DNA of 64,000 bases from Geomesophilobacter sediminis (GTDB taxonomy: Bacteria; Desulfobacterota; Desulfuromonadia; Geobacterales; Geobacteraceae): NCBI RefSeq assembly GCF_016458275.1, contig NZ_JAEMHM010000004.1:1-64000 (forward strand), read 5' to 3'. This document shows positions 1 through 8,843 of the stretch, in pieces. Numbering within the stretch: position 1 is the first letter of the stretch; every line of letters starts with the position of its first letter. The position numbers were made by a program, and so were the translations under genes. The notes beneath the pieces are model-generated. The model worked only from the letters and a program-made list of their open reading frames with translations. It searched no databases and was not told where the DNA came from.

Positions 1-120
1 ACACTGGCCATCGGCTCCCTCCTGTCGAGTGGGTTCTAACCGAAATTGGCCATTTACACAAAGGATTTTACAGGCCCTAGGATAAATGGTGTGTCCTCAA
101 AAGTGAAGATAGCTCACCCC

Positions 121-351
121 GGGTGACGGAATGCATTCCCCGAGTGACGGAATGCATTCCCCGAGTGACGGAATGCATTCCCCGAGTGACGGAATGCATT
201 CCCCGGGTGACGGAATGCATTCCCCGAGTGACGGAATGCATTCCCCGAGTGACAGAATGCATTTCCCGAGTGACGGAATGCATTTTCCGGGTGACGCAAG
301 GCATTTCCCCAGTCGACGGATGGCAGTTCCGAAATGACGGGTGGAATTCTC
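121..351. repeat. Tandem array of 21-bp palindromic repeats
   Basis: Nine head-to-tail 21-bp units run from 121 to 309. Each reads G(A/G)GTGAC, then the 12-bp perfect palindrome GGAATGCATTCC, then CC. Units 1 to 6 are nearly identical, units 7 to 9 carry substitutions, and two or three badly decayed units continue to about 351. There are no spacers, so this is a minisatellite and not a CRISPR array. Because 21 is a multiple of three, several frames stay open through it, but these give only heptad-repeat peptides with no gene-like context. It lies just past the 3' end of the polysaccharide cluster. Its function is unknown. Confidence 0.9.
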
Positions 352-378
352 GAAGCGGAAAGATGGTAATCGCGAGGG

Positions 379-1497
379 CTAGGATGGATGTCGTGTTGCA
401 TCCGTTGGGAATAGAAGCTGCCAAACGGAAACCGCCACCTCATCGACGGAAATCTCAGAAAGGCACCTTGAGTGGATCCTACACGGGGGGGTCGTACCGA
501 ACCGGGTGCAGGGCGAACAAGGGAGCTGCCGGTTGAGGACGATGTGGCGCGGCCCTTTGGGCCCCCACTTCGCCTGAATGCCGGGACCGAAGAGCGAAAC
601 CGTCGGGACCCCGAGCCCTACCCCCAGGTGCAGAATGCCCGAATCGCCGGAAAGAAGCACCGCTGAACGGGCGATGACCGCTGCACTTTCCACCAGCGAG
701 CACTTTCCCGCCAAGTTGAAACCGGAGCCCGCCGCGGCGATCCGCTCCCCGTCGGCGACGTCCTCCCCTCCCCCGACCGCAACAACAGAGATCCCACGAC
801 CAGCCAGACGATGCGCGACCTCAGAGAACCGACTCGCTCCCCAGCGCCGCTCCGGGATGCTCGCGCCGGGAAAGATGGCGACAAACCGTTTCCCATCCAA
901 CGGAGCCAGGAATTCGTCGGCCCGCAACCGCGCCGCCTCGGGAACCGTCAGAAACGGTATGGGCAAGTTTTCCGGAGCCCGAAGCCCCAGCGGTTCCAGC
1001 AGATGAAAGAAACTGTCCATTTCGTAGTCATCGTGGGAGTAGGCGATCGCCGTGGAAAAAAGGCGGGCACGCTCGTTGGTGCCGAAACCGATGGACCGTG
1101 GCGCGCTGCAAAGCCGCGCGACGACGGCAGAGAGTCGATGCCACTGCTCGGTGTCGATCACGAGGTCGTAGTCTTGCCGCATCGCAGTACGTAGTTCGCG
1201 CGGACGATCGTAACAGAGAACCCGCTCGGCAGCGTTGCAAAGAATAAAGACAGCAGCATTTCTTTTTTCGGCGAGGATGGTGATGCGGCAATCGGGAAAC
1301 CGCACATTGAGCATAGCCAGGGCCGGAATGAGCAACGCCGCGTCACCGATCCCACCCGGTCGAATCACCAAGATTCGACCGGGTGATGAAAAGGCCCCCG
1401 CGGTGGCTTTGGGGAGCAGGAAAGCAAGAAACTTCCCCAGGAAGGCATCTCCTTTCTTGACAACCGTTATCTTGCCCGCTTTGAGGTTCAATCCCAA
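379..1497 (-). CDS. Glycosyltransferase family 9 (heptosyltransferase-like)
   Basis: This is a 372-residue GT9 protein of the ADP-heptose:LPS heptosyltransferase type. It would transfer a heptose or related sugar from a nucleotide donor to a lipid-linked or LPS-core acceptor on the cytoplasmic face of the inner membrane. The N-terminal Rossmann glycine motif RPGGIGDA is at 46-53. The donor-site motifs FPGAS at 209-213 and GDSGILHLG at 284-292, followed by LFGP, are typical of the family. A cysteine cluster CSPC sits near 327. It overlaps the upstream glycosyltransferase gene by 10 bases, which suggests coupled translation. It is the last gene of the polysaccharide cluster. The acceptor sugar cannot be told from sequence. 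Confidence 0.88.
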   Translation of the reverse strand: MGLNLKAGKITVVKKGDAFLGKFLAFLLPKATAGAFSSPGRILVIRPGGIGDAALLIPALAMLNVRFPDCRITILAEKRNAAVFILCNAAERVLCYDRPRELRTAMRQDYDLVIDTEQWHRLSAVVARLCSAPRSIGFGTNERARLFSTAIAYSHDDYEMDSFFHLLEPLGLRAPENLPIPFLTVPEAARLRADEFLAPLDGKRFVAIFPGASIPERRWGASRFSEVAHRLAGRGISVVAVGGGEDVADGERIAAAGSGFNLAGKCSLVESAAVIARSAVLLSGDSGILHLGVGLGVPTVSLFGPGIQAKWGPKGPRHIVLNRQLPCSPCTRFGTTPPCRIHSRCLSEISVDEVAVSVWQLLFPTDATRHPS

Positions 1498-2765
1498 TCC
1501 CCTCCAGACCGCTCCTTCAAATGAAGGACTGTTTCATAGAGTTGGAGATAGCGCCCTGCCACGACTGAGAGCGCAAATTCGTCCTCGACCTTCTTCCGAG
1601 CTCTCTGGCTAAGGCCACGGTGTCGTTCATTATCTTCCAGGACCCAGGCAATACCTTTGGCCAGATCTTCCGGTTCGTAACACCGCGCCAGGTAGCCGTT
1701 GATTTCAGGTTCGATAAGGTCCGGCACCCCGCCCTGGTCGAAGGCTACGCATGGCGTACCGCAGGCCATTGCTTCCATGACCGCATATGGAAGGTTCTCC
1801 ATCAACGAGGGAAGAACGAAAACGTCGGCGGCCGCGTAAAGCAGGGCCAACTCGCTGTCATCGTCAATGCGCCCACGATACGTGGTCCTAATGCCCAAAT
1901 CAACCGCATCAACCCGATCCAACGATCCAAAAACTACCAGTTGAGCGTCTCCGCCCCATCGTGCAGCCAATTCGCGCAATGCCGAGGCCAGGAGGTGAAA
2001 GCCCTTGTTACGGTCTCGAGCTGACATCGCCCCGAAACAAATCAGCTTCTGCCCCTGGGGCAAGGAAAGCATCTCACGTGCGGCATCCTTGGCGATCGGT
2101 CGAAAAAGCTGTTCGTCAACTCCATTCGGCAGGGTCACTATCCTCTTCTCCCGGAACAGCGAGCTGGCCTCAGCGCAAGATGCCATCCAACGGCTTGGAG
2201 CCACGACATTTATGGGAAGATCATGCAAGGCTCTCTCCTTGCGAGCCCAAACACGACGGGAGAGATCCACTTCCCGGGAAGACCCGAGAATGGGACATTT
2301 CCCGCACTTTTCGCGGTAACTCGTACATTCAAATGGGACGTGGCACCCGCCGGTGAAAGCCCAGGAATCATGAAGGGTCCAAACCAATGGTTTGCGCAAA
2401 CGACGCAGCGTCTCCAGTTGTAGAAAGCCGCCAGCGATCCAGTGCAGGTGGATGATATCGGGGTTGATTTCCTCAACCTTACGGACCAGGAGGTCCGGGA
2501 CCATTGCAGGCGCGAAGTTGAGGTACGGACTGTTCGGATATAAACGGACCGGGAGAGCATCCAGGTGAGGTCGTAACGCCTGAACGAAGCGAGTAAAAGC
2601 GGTGGCGGGACCAATGACGCCCGGAAGATCTCCCCTCTTCCGGCGCACCAGCATCTGCGCATCAACACCGACTTCGCGTACCGCCGTAAGTAGGCGCGAG
2701 GCTGCCCTGGCTGCGCCCCCGGCATCGTCCAAAGTGTTCAGAAGCAGAACCTTAATAACTTCCAC
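1488..2765 (-). CDS. Glycosyltransferase family 4
   Basis: This 425-residue GT-B fold glycosyltransferase is predicted to add a sugar to a growing exopolysaccharide or O-antigen repeat at the inner face of the membrane. A Gly/Ala-rich acceptor loop follows the first strand (DDAGGAARAA). The middle carries HLHWIAGG and WTLHDSWAF with a cysteine-rich stretch, as in WcaC/WfgS-like enzymes. The C-terminal donor domain has the retaining EX7E motif in ENLPYAVME, followed by GTPCVAFDQGG. The start codon is GTG preceded by an AG-rich ribosome binding site. A 19-bp perfect hairpin lies in the 94-bp gap upstream. Confidence 0.88.
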   Translation of the reverse strand: MEVIKVLLLNTLDDAGGAARAASRLLTAVREVGVDAQMLVRRKRGDLPGVIGPATAFTRFVQALRPHLDALPVRLYPNSPYLNFAPAMVPDLLVRKVEEINPDIIHLHWIAGGFLQLETLRRLRKPLVWTLHDSWAFTGGCHVPFECTSYREKCGKCPILGSSREVDLSRRVWARKERALHDLPINVVAPSRWMASCAEASSLFREKRIVTLPNGVDEQLFRPIAKDAAREMLSLPQGQKLICFGAMSARDRNKGFHLLASALRELAARWGGDAQLVVFGSLDRVDAVDLGIRTTYRGRIDDDSELALLYAAADVFVLPSLMENLPYAVMEAMACGTPCVAFDQGGVPDLIEPEINGYLARCYEPEDLAKGIAWVLEDNERHRGLSQRARKKVEDEFALSVVAGRYLQLYETVLHLKERSGGDWD

Positions 2766-2806
2766 TTACCTCTCTCTCCTCGGCAAGGATTTATTCCCTT
2801 CCACCG

Positions 2807-2853
2807 ACCGGCATACCCCGGCGTCTCTGAGAAGGACGCCGGGGTATGCCGGT
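2807..2853 (-). other. 19-bp perfect hairpin inside the operon
   Basis: The arms at 2807-2825 and 2835-2853 pair perfectly over 19 bp around a 9-base loop. The hairpin fills most of the gap between the FkbM methyltransferase and the GT4 gene. No run of T follows it on the minus strand, so it is a poor intrinsic terminator. It may be an mRNA processing or stability element or a repeat insertion. Confidence 0.75.
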
Positions 2854-2859
2854 GAAGCA

Positions 2860-3684
2860 TCAGTTCCTTGATGCGAAGATGTTAAGTTGCAGGTCAAAAC
2901 CTGAATTTGATTTGATCTCAAAAAGCGGTGAAGGACTGCTCAACAGGGTGTGGACATGAATCCGGAAACCAGCGTCGGAAAGGATTGTTAGGATCTGATC
3001 CAGACATTGCTTATAACCAGGCCGGGAGTGGTACTCGACAAAGACATGCCTGAACTGGCCCAGATGGCGCCGACACGCCGGAACTACATATTCTTCCGAT
3101 CCTTCAATGTCCATCTTGAGAAAATCAAAGCTGTGCCGATCGAGAAACTCGCCAATGTCAACAGCATCCACCTCGATGGCGCCGTTATCATCCGCCCATG
3201 CCGCCCTCCCGCCGTCAGCGCCTTCGGAACGAAACCTCAGCGCCGTATCCTTGTTCCATGCCGCCTTATTGACCAGGCGCACCTCCGATAAACCGTTACC
3301 ATGGACGTTCTTTTCCAGGTAATGAAATATCTTCGGATCCGCCTCAAACGCAGTAATCTCCGCATTGGGGTACATCTTTTTGAAAAAAAGTACGCTCAAA
3401 CCGATATTGGCTCCCAAGTCAAGGATCCGGGGGCTCTCATCAGAAAATTTGAACGCGTATATCCGGTCTGCAAATATCTCTTTGCAGGAAGCCAAAAATG
3501 AGGGGGCATCTGGGGCTAACACCTCATACCCGAAGGCATTCGCGGTGAATTCGGTATACCGTGGCATGAACCCATATCTGCACTCGAGAGCGGCAAGGTG
3601 GCGGTAGTCGCTGTTGGTGACCAGCCGTCGAAGGGTCCGCAGAGGCGCGAAGATGAGATTGTCGAATAGGTCACCTGTAATCAT
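2860..3684 (-). CDS. FkbM family methyltransferase
   Basis: This 274-residue SAM-dependent methyltransferase of the FkbM family probably O-methylates a sugar of the surface polysaccharide. The SAM-binding motif I is ILDLGANIGLS near residue 89, followed by AFEADP (motif II). The FkbM signature FLKMDIEGSEE near residue 187 holds the acidic metal or substrate residues, and FVEYHS follows. The start codon overlaps the stop of the upstream gene by one base (TAATG), a sign of translational coupling. The exact sugar target is unknown. Confidence 0.87.
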   Translation of the reverse strand: MITGDLFDNLIFAPLRTLRRLVTNSDYRHLAALECRYGFMPRYTEFTANAFGYEVLAPDAPSFLASCKEIFADRIYAFKFSDESPRILDLGANIGLSVLFFKKMYPNAEITAFEADPKIFHYLEKNVHGNGLSEVRLVNKAAWNKDTALRFRSEGADGGRAAWADDNGAIEVDAVDIGEFLDRHSFDFLKMDIEGSEEYVVPACRRHLGQFRHVFVEYHSRPGYKQCLDQILTILSDAGFRIHVHTLLSSPSPLFEIKSNSGFDLQLNIFASRN

Positions 3685-4895
3685 TAAAGAGCCCCTTTAA
3701 TGATGTTGTCCAACAGGGGGGCACGATGTGAAAAACCATGATTTTCGAGAGTGCGCTTTTGGCCGGCTTTCGCTATAGATTCCATCTCCGCGGGGTGTTC
3801 GAGCAGCCATGTAACCTTTTCCCGGCATTCCTCCGTGCTTTTGTAGACGACAACCTCCCGGTCCGGCTCGAAAAGCTCGGGAAGGTTTGGTTTCCAATCC
3901 GTCACCAGACAGGAGCCGGTCCCGGTCGTTTCGAAAAGGCGCATGTTAGAGGCAAACAGTGGAGATGAATCGGCGTGAATGTTAAGTACCATCCGAGAAT
4001 CGCGGATCACCTGAAACATCGAAAGTCCAAAGACGGCAGGTCGCAGAAAAGGTTTTAGTGCACGGTTTACCGGTCGGGCCGGGCGATAGGGCCACCGAGC
4101 CACCCGCCCGGCCAAGGGGACCCGCATCAGCGCCGCTTCCGGGATCCCAGAGCGTTGAAGCAGGCGCACCACGTCGTAGACTCCCGCCATCAAAAGCGCC
4201 TTAACGTCATCAAGAAGGCCGAGTGAAGCGCTGGGCGAAAAAATGGAGATCGGGACGGTGTGGGCCAGGTCCTCAAGCATCCGGTCGCGGTGCAGATGGA
4301 ATGTGCTGGAACGAACCAGTTGGCCTATGAAGGAGAAGTCAAAGCGTTTCGTGCGGCCAGCCAGCCGGGAGTTTATGCGGGGATCGAAGCCATGGTCGAG
4401 ATGGGCAGCATTGAGCCCAAGCCCCCGGAAGTAGTTCACAGCCTCTGGAGCACAGGAGAGGATGAGATGGGTACGACGCCAGACGTCGGTATGGGCAATA
4501 GGGCTTCCAGACCATCCCAGAACCAGGCGGATCGACGGGCACTCCTCCCGTATCCTCAACAGCAGATCAACATCGGGGTCATCGAACCAGAGGATGTCAG
4601 GTTGGAAATCTTTTGCCTGGGCCACCGCGATCTGCTTCAGGTCCATTCGACCGCCAGCAGGGCCGCCGTTCTCCCGTCCCCAGGCACGCTGCAGTGGGGC
4701 CGCATTGATGGTGACTTCCATTACCTGATAACCGAGGGGCTCCAGCGCATTGGACCAGTAATCGCTCCAACCAAAGGCGTCGAAATCAAGGGCCTCTTTC
4801 TGCTCAACGAATGATTTTTCCGCGAGGCCCGGCCGTTGCGCATAGAATTCGCTCAAGTAGCTCGGGTAAAAACTGGTTATTTTCAGCAGCTTCAT
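3684..4895 (-). CDS. CgeB-like glycosyltransferase
   Basis: This 403-residue protein resembles the CgeB / DUF3880 group of GT-B glycosyltransferases, which often occur in polysaccharide clusters. The N-terminal half contains LWFDDPDVDLLLRIREECP and LVLGWSGSP. The C-terminal half has NIHADSS, then NMRLFETTGTGSCLVTDW and a glutamate-rich LFEPDREVVVYKS, the conserved pattern of the C-terminal CgeB domain (Glyco_trans_1_2). The start is supported by GAGG six bases upstream. The donor and acceptor are unknown. Confidence 0.78.
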   Translation of the reverse strand: MKLLKITSFYPSYLSEFYAQRPGLAEKSFVEQKEALDFDAFGWSDYWSNALEPLGYQVMEVTINAAPLQRAWGRENGGPAGGRMDLKQIAVAQAKDFQPDILWFDDPDVDLLLRIREECPSIRLVLGWSGSPIAHTDVWRRTHLILSCAPEAVNYFRGLGLNAAHLDHGFDPRINSRLAGRTKRFDFSFIGQLVRSSTFHLHRDRMLEDLAHTVPISIFSPSASLGLLDDVKALLMAGVYDVVRLLQRSGIPEAALMRVPLAGRVARWPYRPARPVNRALKPFLRPAVFGLSMFQVIRDSRMVLNIHADSSPLFASNMRLFETTGTGSCLVTDWKPNLPELFEPDREVVVYKSTEECREKVTWLLEHPAEMESIAKAGQKRTLENHGFSHRAPLLDNIIKGAL

Positions 4896-5005
4896 GTACG
4901 CCTCACCCTAAATCTTCAAGCAGATGCAGTACCGATAGGATACGGCGTCGGTACCGGTGATTCCGTAGCCCGCGAATGTTCCTGCGGTACCCACCCCGCT
5001 CGTCT

Positions 5006-5710
5006 TCAGATCCCCAAGCAATTACCATCCCGATAGAAGATAGAGGTTTCGCTCTTCACGCTAACTAGTTGCGTCATTCCCTCGAAGGGAAGCCGCCGGA
5101 ACCCGGACTGTGTCAGAAGATCGAACCCGGGACCGTACTCCTCACGCTCGCTGTCGTCCCAGATGATCACGCCATCGGGGGTTAAGGCCTCCAAGGCATA
5201 AGGAGCGCAATTTACCCGGTCGCTACCGTCGATGACGACGATGTGGTATCGCTCTTCGTCGGCAAGGATGGATCGGGCGTAAGCACCATCGGCTGGTGGA
5301 AAGGGCTGCAGGCACACCTCTGCGTTAAGTGGCAGAAGGGCTCTTACTCTCTGGTACCAGACGGGGTCATTTTCGACCGCCGAGACGGAACGGGCATGGC
5401 GCGCCCACCAAAGCGTGCCGTTGCCACAGCCGTACTCGAAGACCTGCATCCCCTCATTCACCCTCGAGGTAAGGAAGGCCAGGGCAGGATAGGTAAGCCA
5501 AGGGACCGGTTCTCCCTGGCGGTCGACGCATTTCCCTTCGTAGAAACTGCGAAACCACCCATCCTCCAAAAGCGGTCCTTCACGACGCACCGAAGCAAGG
5601 TAGTACCAGTCCAAAAGACCGACGCGCAGCGCAAAAGCTTTCAGTAGGGGACGCAATAGCATAGAGGTCACCAAGGTCGAGGGAATAAAAGGGCTCGTGT
5701 CATCATCCAT
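5006..5710 (-). CDS. Class I SAM-dependent methyltransferase
   Basis: A 234-residue protein. An upstream start at 5776 exists, but the start at 5710 has a good ribosome binding site (GGGAGA) and reduces the overlap with the flippase gene to 43 bases. VFEYGCGNGTLWWA is a SAM-binding motif I and SAVENDP is motif II. IVVIDGSDR and VIIWDDSEREEYG follow, a pattern seen in small methyltransferases of glycan clusters. It lacks the FkbM signature. It probably modifies a cluster sugar, though the family placement is at superfamily level only. Confidence 0.75.
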   Translation of the reverse strand: MDDDTSPFIPSTLVTSMLLRPLLKAFALRVGLLDWYYLASVRREGPLLEDGWFRSFYEGKCVDRQGEPVPWLTYPALAFLTSRVNEGMQVFEYGCGNGTLWWARHARSVSAVENDPVWYQRVRALLPLNAEVCLQPFPPADGAYARSILADEERYHIVVIDGSDRVNCAPYALEALTPDGVIIWDDSEREEYGPGFDLLTQSGFRRLPFEGMTQLVSVKSETSIFYRDGNCLGI

Positions 5711-7008
5711 CCCGTCTCCCGCAACGGAGCGAAAAGAAAACAGGCACCGTGAGCGGCAAACCAGTAGGCGACGCACGATGCGATCACGGCCCCCATTCCC
5801 CCGAGCGCTGGGATCAGCAGGAGATTGAGCACGACGTTGATCACCGCCCCGAGGAACACCGTCACAAGATGAAGCCGGGTCCAGTTCCTTGCAGTAAGAA
5901 ATGCGCTCCGAGCGACTCCCAGGTTCACAAAGAGACCGGCCCAGACAAGCACTGTCAGCATGGGGCCGGCCGCGGCATAGGCGGGCCCGTAAAAGATCCT
6001 GATAGCCCAGCCCCCCAACAGGGTAACCGGGACCGCCACCGCGTATCCGGCCAGTGCCATCAGATTGTACAGCCGCTGCAGTTCCCGATGGAACAAGTCA
6101 TCAGAGGTCCCGTGGGCCTCGACGATCCCTGGGAAAAGGGTATTGACCATGACGATGGGAACAAAATAGGCGGCTTCGGCAACGGCCACCGACACGGCGT
6201 AAATTCCTACCTCACGTGCCCCCGAAAGATGGCCGAGCATGACCTGGTCGATCCGCATGTACACCATGATCACAACCCCAGATATGACTAGGGGCCAGCT
6301 GTCGTTCAACAACCTGCGGGCACAGGTTCTCGAAGGCCTCCACCGCCTGAGGGCGCCGTTTCGCCACCGGTAAAAGCCTGCCATCGCAAGGGCGGCACAG
6401 AGTGCCTCGCCGGCGGTGGCCCACCCGAAAGCCAGCAGCGGTGCTCCCACAAGGATGAGGTAGAGCTTGACGCAGAAGGCAACGCAAAAGGCAAGACAAC
6501 GGGCCCAGACCGTATAGCGGGAACTGACCTCTGCCTGGAACCGAAAATCAATGACATCGAAAGAAACAAAGGTTAGCGAAAGGGCGCCAATGGCAATCAA
6601 AGCACGCGTCACTCCCTCACCGGGGTGCATAAGCTGTGCAGTCGCCACCGACAGCAAGAAGGCAGCCACAGCCCCGCAGAGTTTCAGGGCGAACGCGGTA
6701 CCCAAAATCTCGTCGGTTTCATCAGGCCGGCGCACGATTTCCCGGACAACAATGCTGTCGAGCCCCATCGCAGCAAGGGCGGCAAAAAGGGAAACGAACG
6801 CTCCGGTGTAGGCAAGAAGACCAAAATCCGTCGGTCCAAGAAAACGGGCAAGGAGCATTCCCAGCGCCAACCCTCCTCCCATGCGGACAACCTTGTCGAA
6901 GAAGAGCCACGCAATATTGCCGAAGACCGCCCGAAAGGAGGGACTTTCGCTCCAGCGGGTACGAACATTTCCCGGCAGAAAACGGGAGATGCCAAGGTCA
7001 CCGTTCAT
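5668..7008 (-). CDS. Oligosaccharide flippase (MOP superfamily)
   Basis: This 446-residue polytopic membrane protein of the Wzx/RfbX type flips lipid-linked oligosaccharide across the inner membrane. About 12 hydrophobic segments can be read, from FGNIAWLFFDKVVRMGGGLALG onward, including the family-typical ARFLGPTDFGLLAY near the start. The start at 7008 is preferred because GGAGG lies six bases upstream, whereas the longer reading to 7179 adds 57 non-conserved residues running deep into the upstream gene. It overlaps the GT2 gene by 11 bases. With an ABC exporter also in the cluster, two export routes may be present. Confidence 0.88.
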   Translation of the reverse strand: MNGDLGISRFLPGNVRTRWSESPSFRAVFGNIAWLFFDKVVRMGGGLALGMLLARFLGPTDFGLLAYTGAFVSLFAALAAMGLDSIVVREIVRRPDETDEILGTAFALKLCGAVAAFLLSVATAQLMHPGEGVTRALIAIGALSLTFVSFDVIDFRFQAEVSSRYTVWARCLAFCVAFCVKLYLILVGAPLLAFGWATAGEALCAALAMAGFYRWRNGALRRWRPSRTCARRLLNDSWPLVISGVVIMVYMRIDQVMLGHLSGAREVGIYAVSVAVAEAAYFVPIVMVNTLFPGIVEAHGTSDDLFHRELQRLYNLMALAGYAVAVPVTLLGGWAIRIFYGPAYAAAGPMLTVLVWAGLFVNLGVARSAFLTARNWTRLHLVTVFLGAVINVVLNLLLIPALGGMGAVIASCVAYWFAAHGACFLFAPLRETGWMMTRALLFPRPW

Positions 7009-7819
7009 GCAGGCCTCCGCGTGGGCAAGCCTTTGATACCTCGCGCAACTGACGGCCTTTACTAAGGTTGAGAAGGATCTGGATGGAACACTTCCCGGCA
7101 TATTGAAGCTGGGCAAGAATTGGGGAGTAGCCATGCCGGATGAAAAGGTCCCGTGCCTGCCGGAAGCCTTCAGTCGCACAGCGACCGCTCACCCCTCCGG
7201 CATGCATCGCCACCAGCGGCTCAGCAAGATACGCGATCGCCACCCCCGCACGGCTCCAGCGCAAAAAGATATCGACATCCATGGCAATGGATAGAGTCGG
7301 ATCAAAGAGGCCATGCGCCTCGTAGACGGAACGGCGCACGAAGGTAGCCGGATGGTTAAAGAGGACCAGCCGCCACGGATACCACCAGCATCCGGACGGC
7401 TTCAACCGTTTGACGCAGCCAGCCTCGTGCAGAAGCACATCGCCGTGGACCACATCGACCTTAGGATGTGCCTCATAGAATTCTGCCACCCGCCTGAAGG
7501 CGCCGGGGAGGAGCCGGTCATCAGAATTGACCAGGGCGATGATCTCGCCTTTTGCCAACCGTATGCCCTTGTTAAAAGCATCGGCAATGCCGCCGTCCGG
7601 CTCGCTGATCAGTTGATCAATGCCGGAGCCGAAAGAGCGAAGGATGTCGAGCGTTCCATCGGTAGAGCCGCCGTCAATGACCAGGTACTCATCTTGCGCA
7701 CGTATTTCGGCAAGGACACTCTCGACCGTCTGCCGGACCGTTTCCGCGCTGTTTCGGCAGACAGTGACCACGCTGAACCTTTTTGCGACGGTGTTCGGTT
7801 CTTTCGGGCTAGTTTGCAT
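6998..7819 (-). CDS. Glycosyltransferase family 2
   Basis: This 273-residue inverting GT-A glycosyltransferase has FSVVTVCRNSAETV at the N-terminus, the nucleotide-binding DEYLVIDGGSTDGT, and the metal-binding region ALVNSDDRLLPGA (a DXD-like motif). NHPATFVRRSVYEAHGLFD and AMDVDIFLRW follow, typical of WcaA-like enzymes that build O-antigen or exopolysaccharide. The start at 7819 overlaps the previous gene by 11 bases, and a longer reading to 7882 is less likely. Confidence 0.88.
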   Translation of the reverse strand: MQTSPKEPNTVAKRFSVVTVCRNSAETVRQTVESVLAEIRAQDEYLVIDGGSTDGTLDILRSFGSGIDQLISEPDGGIADAFNKGIRLAKGEIIALVNSDDRLLPGAFRRVAEFYEAHPKVDVVHGDVLLHEAGCVKRLKPSGCWWYPWRLVLFNHPATFVRRSVYEAHGLFDPTLSIAMDVDIFLRWSRAGVAIAYLAEPLVAMHAGGVSGRCATEGFRQARDLFIRHGYSPILAQLQYAGKCSIQILLNLSKGRQLREVSKACPRGGLHER

Positions 7820-8843
7820 ACCATGCCCCGAGTTGATCCGCGAAGGTGACTGAGGCTTGGTGCAGGGTCTGCCGGGAAGCAAGCGCTTTGCCGTTCTCAG
7901 CCAGTCGCCTGCGGATGGTCACGTCAGCGAGCAGGATTTCCACCATTTCGGCGGCCCCATGGGCATCCTCGATACGGCAGACCAGCGAATTTTCGTCGTG
8001 CTCGGCGTAGGGAACGGCATCGGTGGTAACCACCGGGCAGCCGCAGGCAAACGCTTCCAGGACCATAAGAGGAAACCCCTCGTGACGCGAGGGATAAAGA
8101 AAAAGGTCCGCGCTGCTAAACACCCGACGCAGCGCAGATTCATCGAGATAGCCGAAATCGCGGTGGAGAAACCCCGGAAAACCTCCCGTAGCGTTCTCGC
8201 CCACGGTCCAGATCTCCAGAGGCAGCCCCGTCTTCAAGGCGGCGACCGTACGCTGGGCGATGTCGAAACCTTTCCGGGCATCGCTTCGACTGAGAAGGAG
8301 AAGCGCCTGGCGCCCCTGTTTGGAAGCAATCAGGTCCGGGTCAGGCTCGGGGTAAAAGATAGTCGTATCGACCCCGTTTTCGGAAAGGCCAACCTTGGCG
8401 CCGAAACGCTGACTCAAAAGTTGGGCAAGGCGTTTGGAAACGGCTATGGAGCGGACCCGCAGAAAAGAAAGGGCCGCACCGTACAGGAGGCGAATGAAGA
8501 GCCGTTGCAAGGTAAAGCGGTAGTACGACTCGTCGTAGTCTTGGGCGAAGTAAAGGACCCTCTTCCTGTTGCGGATGGAGAGGAGCAGCGCGAGCACCAC
8601 GATATCGGCAACCACAACGTCCGCGCACTGCCGGGACAACGCAGCAGTAACCAAGGTGCCGAGCTTACCGGGGAACGGAAGAGGCTCGACCCGGACCCGC
8701 GGGTCTAGGGAGAACACCGTCTTGAGGAGGTTGGTACGGATTACGACATCATGCCCCTGTGCAGCCAGAAAAGAGGCGTGGGTGGCAATCATCTTATCCC
8801 CGCCACGGTTCAGCAGGGAATGCCTCAGGAAGACGATCCGCAT
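7809..8843 (-). CDS. Glycosyltransferase family 4
   Basis: This 344-residue retaining GT-B glycosyltransferase has the N-terminal motif FLRHSLLNRGGDKMIATHASFLAAQGHDV and a middle SENGVDTTIFYP. The C-terminal donor site is FLYPSRHEGFPLMVLEAFACGCPVVTTD, with the EX7E pair. Its stop is one base from the start of the ubiA-type gene product region, so genes are immediately adjacent. It would extend the lipid-linked glycan in the cytoplasm. Confidence 0.88.
   Translation of the reverse strand: MRIVFLRHSLLNRGGDKMIATHASFLAAQGHDVVIRTNLLKTVFSLDPRVRVEPLPFPGKLGTLVTAALSRQCADVVVADIVVLALLLSIRNRKRVLYFAQDYDESYYRFTLQRLFIRLLYGAALSFLRVRSIAVSKRLAQLLSQRFGAKVGLSENGVDTTIFYPEPDPDLIASKQGRQALLLLSRSDARKGFDIAQRTVAALKTGLPLEIWTVGENATGGFPGFLHRDFGYLDESALRRVFSSADLFLYPSRHEGFPLMVLEAFACGCPVVTTDAVPYAEHDENSLVCRIEDAHGAAEMVEILLADVTIRRRLAENGKALASRQTLHQASVTFADQLGAWYAN

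Noticed and set aside
121-351. CRISPR array
   Set aside because: Units are contiguous 21-mers without spacers, and no cas genes are nearby.
77-536. Coding frames through the 21-bp repeats
   Set aside because: They stay open only because 21 is divisible by three, and the peptides are simple heptads with no start context.
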